The notes under the pieces were generated by a model, which did not search any database, was not told where the DNA came from, and saw nothing but the letters and a program-made list of their open reading frames with translations. From the NCBI RefSeq assembly GCF_026967805.1, contig NZ_JAPVBG010000003.1:310001-374000 (forward strand): 64,000 bases of DNA, written 5' to 3'. Source of the DNA: Blastococcus sp. VKM Ac-2987 (GTDB taxonomy: Bacteria; Actinomycetota; Actinomycetes; Mycobacteriales; Geodermatophilaceae). The position numbers and the translations under genes are program-made. Below are positions 61,698 through 64,000 of the stretch, piece by piece. Numbering within the stretch: position 1 is the stretch's first letter; every line of letters begins with the position of its first letter.

Positions 61698-63007
61698 CCC
61701 AGACCGTCTCGCGTCCCGGAGCCGGGGCGCAGCAGGTGCCCCTGCCCCTGGACGTCGAGGCGATCCGGGCGGACTTCCCGATCCTGACGCGCACCGTCCG
61801 CGACGGGAAGCGGCTGGTCTACCTGGACTCGGGGGCCACGTCGCAGAAGCCGCGCTCGGTGCTGGACGCCGAGCGCTGGTTCTACGAGAACATCAACGCC
61901 GCGCCGCACCGGGGAGCCCACCAGCTCGCCGAGGAGGCGACCGCCGCCTACGAGGAGGCCCGGGCGAAGATCGGCGCGTTCCTCGGTGCCCCCGAGAACG
62001 AGATCGTCTTCACCCGCAACACCACCGAGGCGATCAACCTCGTGGCGTACGCGCTCTCCAACGCCGTCACGGCGAAGGAGCCGGAGTTCCGCACCTACGC
62101 CGTCGGCCAGGGTGACGAGATCGTGGTCACCGAGATGGAGCACCACGCCGACCTCCTGCCGTGGCAGCAGCTGTGCGAGCGCACCGGGGCGACCCTGCGC
62201 TGGCTCGGGCTGACCGACGAGGGGCGGCTGGACCTGTCGGACCTGGACACGGTGGTCAACGAGCGCACCAAGCTGGTCGCGGTCACCCAGCAGTCGAACA
62301 TCCTCGGCACGATCAACCCGCTCGAGGAGATCGTTGCGCGCGCTCACGCGGTGGGTGCGCTCGTGCTGGTCGACGGCGCGCAGTCGGTGCCGCACCAGCC
62401 GGTCGACGTCACCGCGCTGGGCGCGGACTTCCTGGTGTTCTCCGGGCACAAGATGCTCGGTCCCACCGGCGTCGGCGTGCTGTGGGGCCGCTACGAGGTG
62501 CTCGACAAGCTGCCGCCCTTCCTCACCGGTGGCTCGATGATCGAGGTCGTGCGGATGGAGGCCAGCACCTTCATGCCGCCGCCACAGCGCTTCGAGGCCG
62601 GCGTGCCGATGACCGCCCAGGTGATCGGGCTCGGTGCCGCTGTCGACTACCTCCAGGCCCTCGGCATGGACAAGGTCGAGGAGCACGAGAAGGTGCTGAC
62701 CGGCTACGCGCTGGCCAAGCTCGCCGAGATCCCCGGCGTGACCGTGATCGGCCCGCCCGACACCGTCGCCCGCGGCGGGGCGATCTCCTTCACCGTCGAG
62801 GACATCCACCCGCACGACGTGGGGCAGGTGCTCGACGACCTGGGCATCGCCGTCCGCGTGGGGCATCACTGCGCCTGGCCGGTGGTGCGCCGCTACGGCG
62901 TCCCGGCGACCACCCGGGCCACGTTCTACGTGCACACCGGGTACGACGACGTCGACGCGCTGGCGGACGGAATTCGGCAGGCCCAGAAGTTCTTCGGAAC
63001 GGTGTGA
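61694..63007 (+). CDS. sufS: Cysteine desulfurase SufS
   Basis: 437 aa. Fold type I PLP enzyme of group II. The PLP lysine is K253 in SGHKMLGPTG. The catalytic cysteine is C393 in GHHCAWP. N-terminal YLDSGATSQKP and APHRGAHQLAEEAT are conserved. It takes sulfur from cysteine and passes it to SufU, encoded next. Translationally coupled to sufC. Confidence 0.97.
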   Translation: MTQTVSRPGAGAQQVPLPLDVEAIRADFPILTRTVRDGKRLVYLDSGATSQKPRSVLDAERWFYENINAAPHRGAHQLAEEATAAYEEARAKIGAFLGAPENEIVFTRNTTEAINLVAYALSNAVTAKEPEFRTYAVGQGDEIVVTEMEHHADLLPWQQLCERTGATLRWLGLTDEGRLDLSDLDTVVNERTKLVAVTQQSNILGTINPLEEIVARAHAVGALVLVDGAQSVPHQPVDVTALGADFLVFSGHKMLGPTGVGVLWGRYEVLDKLPPFLTGGSMIEVVRMEASTFMPPPQRFEAGVPMTAQVIGLGAAVDYLQALGMDKVEEHEKVLTGYALAKLAEIPGVTVIGPPDTVARGGAISFTVEDIHPHDVGQVLDDLGIAVRVGHHCAWPVVRRYGVPATTRATFYVHTGYDDVDALADGIRQAQKFFGTV

Positions 63008-63035
63008 GGTCCGCGCACATGAATCTGGCCATCTG

Positions 63036-63503
63036 ATGCAGCTCGAGTCGATGTACCAGGAGATCATCCTGGACCACTACAAGAACCCGCACGGGCGCGG
63101 CCTGCGCGACCCGTTCGACGCCGAGGTCCACCACGTCAACCCGACCTGCGGGGACGAGGTGACCCTGCGCGTGAAGCTCGACGGCGAGACGGTCGCCGAC
63201 GTGTCCTACGAGGGCATGGGCTGCTCGATCAGCCAGGCGTCGGTCTCCGCGATGTACGACCTGGTGGTCGGGAAGCGCGTGACCGAGGCGCTGGAGACCG
63301 GCGAGCACTTCATGACCCTCATGCAGGCCAAGGGCGACCCCGCGGTGGCCGAGAAGCTCGAGGACGAGCTGGAGGACGCCGTGGCGTTCGCCGGGGTGTC
63401 CAAGTACCCGGCGCGGATCAAGTGCGCGCTGATGAGCTGGATGGCCCTCAAGGACGCGTCCGCCCGGGCTCTGTCCGCCCACCAGACCGGAGGCAGCAAC
63501 TGA
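63036..63503 (+). CDS. sufU: SufU, sulfur-transfer partner of SufS
   Basis: 155 aa. IscU-like fold with the SufU zinc ligands C38 and D40 (NPTCGDE), C63 (GMGCSIS) and C130 (ARIKCAL), plus the roughly 20-residue insertion before the last cysteine that separates SufU from IscU. It accepts sulfur from SufS for the SufBCD scaffold. Starts 28 bp behind sufS; its stop overlaps the next ATG. Confidence 0.95.
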   Translation: MQLESMYQEIILDHYKNPHGRGLRDPFDAEVHHVNPTCGDEVTLRVKLDGETVADVSYEGMGCSISQASVSAMYDLVVGKRVTEALETGEHFMTLMQAKGDPAVAEKLEDELEDAVAFAGVSKYPARIKCALMSWMALKDASARALSAHQTGGSN

Positions 63504-63907
63504 TGAGCGAGACCACCGAGAACGCCACTCCCGCCACCGACGGGGCGCCCGGCGACCTGCCGGCCTACAAGTCGGCGCTGCTCGAGGACCTCGAAGAGGC
63601 CATGCGCGACGTCGTGGACCCCGAGCTCGGCGTGAACGTCGTCGACCTGGGCCTGGTCTACGGCCTGGACGTCGACGACAGCAACGGGGACAGCAGCGTC
63701 GCGATCATCGACATGACGCTGACCTCGGCGGCCTGCCCGCTGACCGACGTCATCGAGGACCAGGCGCGCCAGGCGCTCACCGGTGGCCCCGGCCCCGGCC
63801 TGGTCGACGACATCCGGATCAACTGGGTCTGGATGCCGCCGTGGGGCCCCGACAAGATCACCGACGACGGCCGCGAGCAGCTGCGCGCCCTCGGCTTCCG
63901 CGTCTGA
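63503..63907 (+). CDS. MIP18/DUF59 family metal-sulfur cluster assembly factor (SufT-like)
   Basis: 134 aa from the ATG that overlaps the sufU stop. Conserved DUF59 features are VVDPELGVNVVDLGLVY, MTLTSAACPLTD with its cysteine, and WVWMPPWGPDKI near the end. Members help cluster maturation or transfer to clients. The N-terminal 25 residues are low-complexity. Last gene of the suf operon, followed by a long inverted repeat. Confidence 0.93.
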   Translation: MSETTENATPATDGAPGDLPAYKSALLEDLEEAMRDVVDPELGVNVVDLGLVYGLDVDDSNGDSSVAIIDMTLTSAACPLTDVIEDQARQALTGGPGPGLVDDIRINWVWMPPWGPDKITDDGREQLRALGFRV

Positions 63908-63953
63908 GCCGGCGTCCCCGCCTCCCGCGGGGCGCCAGGTAGCACCGATCGAT

Positions 63954-64000
63954 GTCCCCGAGACGGACGCTCCGACGTACGGAGTGTCCGGCCCGGGGAC
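63954..64000 (+). terminator. Imperfect inverted repeat at the end of the suf operon
   Basis: Arms 63954-63973 and 63981-64000 match at 17 of 20 positions (one mismatch can wobble) with a 7-nt loop. It begins 46 bp behind the last stop codon and reaches the window edge. It is probably the operon terminator. Confidence 0.6.

Overview
The window is chromosomal DNA of a high-GC (roughly 70% or more G+C by eye) Gram-positive actinobacterium. The markers are WhiA, RbpA, OpcA, an actinobacterial-type suf operon with SufR, SufU and a Rieske protein, and many GTG starts with 4-nt GTGA/ATGA overlaps. The gene content and order suggest the Geodermatophilaceae (Blastococcus, Geodermatophilus or Modestobacter); that family assignment is inference. 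I saw no tRNA, rRNA, CRISPR array, transposase or phage gene.

Region by region. 0-4 kb is an accessory-looking patch: two near-identical TupA-type ATP-grasp genes flank a QueC-like PP-loop ATPase and a six-TM membrane protein. 3.9-8.4 kb carries glgX/treX-treY (glycogen debranching and trehalose synthesis) on the minus strand. 8.4-20.5 kb holds uvrB, a secreted alpha/beta hydrolase, two TerC-family manganese transporters each behind its own yybP-ykoY manganese riboswitch, an S9 peptidase, a secreted M28 peptidase, a sugar acetyltransferase and a small acidic protein. 20.7-28.6 kb is a tightly coupled six-gene operon: three glycosyltransferases, an ABC exporter and two kinase-fold phosphotransferases. 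I recognise no product for it, and it is the best candidate here for an undescribed biosynthesis/export system. 28.6-36.5 kb holds an MBL hydrolase, an amidase, uvrA, a small membrane protein and uvrC, so all three uvr genes lie in the window.

36.5-45.7 kb is the conserved actinobacterial core block uvrC-rapZ-yvcK-whiA-gap-pgk-tpiA-secG-rbpA. It is interrupted by an orphan solute-binding-protein gene whose 3' end is part of an 83-bp tandem duplication. 45.7-54.3 kb is the minus-strand pentose-phosphate/glycolysis block tkt-tal-pgi-zwf-opcA-pgl. 54.5-56.8 kb contains the heme A genes ctaB and ctaA, convergent. 56.9-63.9 kb is the full SUF iron-sulfur assembly operon sufR-B-D-Rieske-C-S-U-sufT-like.

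Recurring regulatory themes: perfect GC-rich hairpins separate transcription units; TANNNT -10 elements lie only 6-8 nt from the start codon of several genes (leaderless transcription); and three Crp-like GTGA-N6-TCAC palindromes stand in front of a secreted protease, a small membrane protein and the ctaA/sufR pair.
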